Positions 12,504-13,929 of a DNA stretch of 13,929 nucleotides are shown piece after piece. The stretch covers positions 1-13,929 of the forward strand of contig JAMONQ010000009.1 in assembly GCA_027065635.1 (NCBI GenBank), in the 5' to 3' direction. Both the position numbers and the translations under genes were made by a program. This stretch comes from Campylobacterales bacterium. GTDB taxonomy: Bacteria; Campylobacterota; Campylobacteria; Campylobacterales; Hydrogenimonadaceae. The notes under the pieces are model-generated. The model worked only from the letters and a program-made list of their open reading frames with translations. It ran no database searches and had not been told where the DNA came from. How positions within the stretch are numbered: position 1 is the stretch's first letter; the number at the start of each line of letters is the position of its first letter.

Positions 12504-13929
12504 TTATCGAGATTCACTCTTGATCTTTTTCTGCACTATATCCCATCTGGGATAGACGAATACCGTTTTGCGTTCCACGACGATCTTGTCCGGCGCATCC
12601 GTAGCGTAGGCCCTTATCGTAATCGGAACCGGTGTATCTTTTCTGCTATCTTTCGACAGCGGCTCTACGGCCTCCAGCTGTACGATCTTCTTGGCCTTCT
12701 TTCTGGCCTGCAGCTTGAAGGGTTTACTCGGCTTGACTATCTTTATCTTCGGATTGTCCACCACTTCGAAGTAGTAGGTATGATCCTTCGTATCCGTATT
12801 CTGGAACAAGAAGGTATAGTCGTTCACTATTCTGCCGTCGTGGGTAAATCTGTAGAGCTGGGCCGTCTTGTTGATATTCAGAAGCATATGCTCCTTTTTG
12901 GTCCCCATCACAAAAAGTGCCGCCAGCACGATTGTGAGTGCCACGCCGTAGGCTATCGTCCTGGGACGGATATACCGGGTCCTGCCTTCACGCTTTTCGA
13001 TCTCTCTCGGGCTACTCCACTGTACCAGACTCGGTTTACCCAGTGCACCCATCACTTTGGTGCATGCGTCTACACACTCGAGACAGTTGATACACTCCAG
13101 TTGCATCCCCTGGCGTATATCTATATGCGTCGGGCAAACTTTCACGCAGCTTTCGCAGGCGGTGCACTCCGCCTCCGGCTCTCGAGACTTGAGCTCCTTT
13201 ACGCTATTGACCAGCTTTTTACTGTCCTGCCCCTCGTGGTCGTAGATATGCCCTCCGCGGTGAACGTCGTAGATCGCCATGATCGTATCGTCATCGTACA
13301 TCACCGACTGTACGCGGCTGTAGGGACAGATATAGATACAAAAATTCTCCTTCAGCCACACCACATCGACGATCAAAAATATCGCGATTCCGAGCCAAAA
13401 ACCTATCAGTACGGGATGCTCCGCAGGACTCTGTATATATTTGAAGAACTCCTCCGGAGGCACGAAATACCATGTAAAATCGGCAGCGGCTATCAGGGCC
13501 AGTATCGACCACAACGCTATCGCCACTCCCTCTTTGGCCCTGTTCTCCGGCTTACTCCAGTCCGGCTCTTGCTGCTTGTTGGTGATCCGCTTTCTTAGAC
13601 CCAGCAGCTTCGTCTCGAACAGGTCTCTATATATCACCCGAAAGATCGTCTGCGGACAGGCCCAGCCGCACCACACTCGCCCCCCCAGGGTCGTCATGAA
13701 AAAGATCCCCAAAAACAGAAGCATCAGCAAAAACGGCATCAAATACAGCTCTTGCATATCGAACCGCACGAACAGAAAATGCAGCTGCTTGTGGTCGAAA
13801 TTCAGCAAAAAGAAGTGGTTGCCGTTTATCTTTATAAACGGCAGCACCAAAGCCACTACGGTTACTATCCCAAACAGCCAGTATCGCTTGATACGATACG
13901 GTACCCAGCCTTTTAGGTACTCCCTGGCT
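12504..13929 (-). CDS. ccoG: Cytochrome c oxidase accessory protein CcoG (FixG/RdxA), N-terminus off the window
   Basis: A membrane polyferredoxin needed for cbb3 oxidase assembly, where family members are implicated in copper handling. The frame is open to the right edge (reading REYLKGWVPYRIKRYWLFG before LPFIKINGNHFFLLNFD), so the true start is beyond 13929; a GTG at 13856 is internal. Visible: TM segments, the GGRVWCGWACPQTIFRVIYRD motif, a TM hairpin, ICPYSRVQSVMYDDDT, then two ferredoxin sets CTACESCVKVCP and CINCLECVDAC, a further TM helix (TIAYGVALTIVLAALFVMG), and a C-terminal Ig-like domain. About 475 residues are visible, close to full length. The stop TAA at 12504 is followed by the micro-ORF without a terminator. 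Confidence 0.95.
   Translation of the reverse strand, partial: AREYLKGWVPYRIKRYWLFGIVTVVALVLPFIKINGNHFFLLNFDHKQLHFLFVRFDMQELYLMPFLLMLLFLGIFFMTTLGGRVWCGWACPQTIFRVIYRDLFETKLLGLRKRITNKQQEPDWSKPENRAKEGVAIALWSILALIAAADFTWYFVPPEEFFKYIQSPAEHPVLIGFWLGIAIFLIVDVVWLKENFCIYICPYSRVQSVMYDDDTIMAIYDVHRGGHIYDHEGQDSKKLVNSVKELKSREPEAECTACESCVKVCPTHIDIRQGMQLECINCLECVDACTKVMGALGKPSLVQWSSPREIEKREGRTRYIRPRTIAYGVALTIVLAALFVMGTKKEHMLLNINKTAQLYRFTHDGRIVNDYTFLFQNTDTKDHTYYFEVVDNPKIKIVKPSKPFKLQARKKAKKIVQLEAVEPLSKDSRKDTPVPITIRAYATDAPDKIVVERKTVFVYPRWDIVQKKIKSESR

Noticed and set aside
12108..13598. A 496-codon open frame on the + strand opposite ccoG and the TPM-like gene
   Set aside because: It is antisense to clear CcoG motifs, its protein is rich in His, Arg and Tyr without any recognisable domain, and it has no ribosome site; it is a compositional shadow.
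1..13929. CRISPR arrays, tRNAs, rRNAs, IS ends, integrases, toxin-antitoxin or defence genes
   Set aside because: No regularly spaced repeats, cloverleaf-like segments, transposase motifs or defence domains were found on reading both strands; the window is nearly fully coding with housekeeping genes.

Overview
The window looks like a chromosomal housekeeping segment of a Campylobacterota (epsilonproteobacterial) chemolithotroph. Points in favour are a four-gene pyruvate:ferredoxin oxidoreductase operon in the order gamma-delta-alpha-beta (the Helicobacter-type arrangement), a ccoG/FixH-type cbb3 oxidase maturation cluster, luxS, a free-standing FlhB C-terminal homologue of the kind known in Campylobacter and Helicobacter, and heavy use of ATA and AGA codons. 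By eye the base composition is near balanced, higher than in Sulfurimonas or Campylobacter, so a Hydrogenimonas- or Nitratifractor-like genus is my guess. It is not proven. No IS element, integrase, tRNA, rRNA or CRISPR array was seen.

Layout. Positions 1-1534 (+ strand) hold a tightly packed operon: the 3' part of riboflavin synthase (ribE), the RNA 2',3'-cyclic phosphodiesterase thpR, a small cupin and a FlhB-C-like protein. It meets, with a 6-nt tail-to-tail overlap, a minus-strand AMMECR1/AmrA gene. Everything from there to the right end lies on the minus strand.

Reading leftward from the right edge, the minus-strand units are: (a) 13929-11255, ccoG (N-terminus off the window), an unlisted 33-codon membrane micro-ORF, a TPM-like membrane-anchored protein and a FixH-like protein; (b) 11119-7704, rplM-rpsI, then a hairpin, a secreted rhodanese, a family-5 solute-binding protein and a HAD phosphatase joined by 4-nt overlaps; (c) 7537-4375, porC-porD-porA-porB, preceded by an AT-rich leader with inverted repeats and followed by a stem-loop; (d) 4254-2668, luxS, a NifX-like small protein and stand-alone mnmD, mutually overlapping; (e) a single-haem periplasmic cytochrome-like protein (2597-2154); (f) amrA (2098-1529) with a good sigma-70 promoter.

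In function, POR links acetyl-CoA and pyruvate through low-potential ferredoxin or flavodoxin, in many Campylobacterota as part of the reductive TCA cycle. The ccoG cluster matures the microaerobic cbb3 terminal oxidase. LuxS recycles S-ribosylhomocysteine from the methyl cycle that MnmD and other SAM-dependent enzymes drive. I found no convincing new defence or mobile system. The most interesting unexplained items are the micro-ORF after ccoG, the NifX-like protein in the luxS unit, and the hairpin that touches the rhodanese ribosome binding site.
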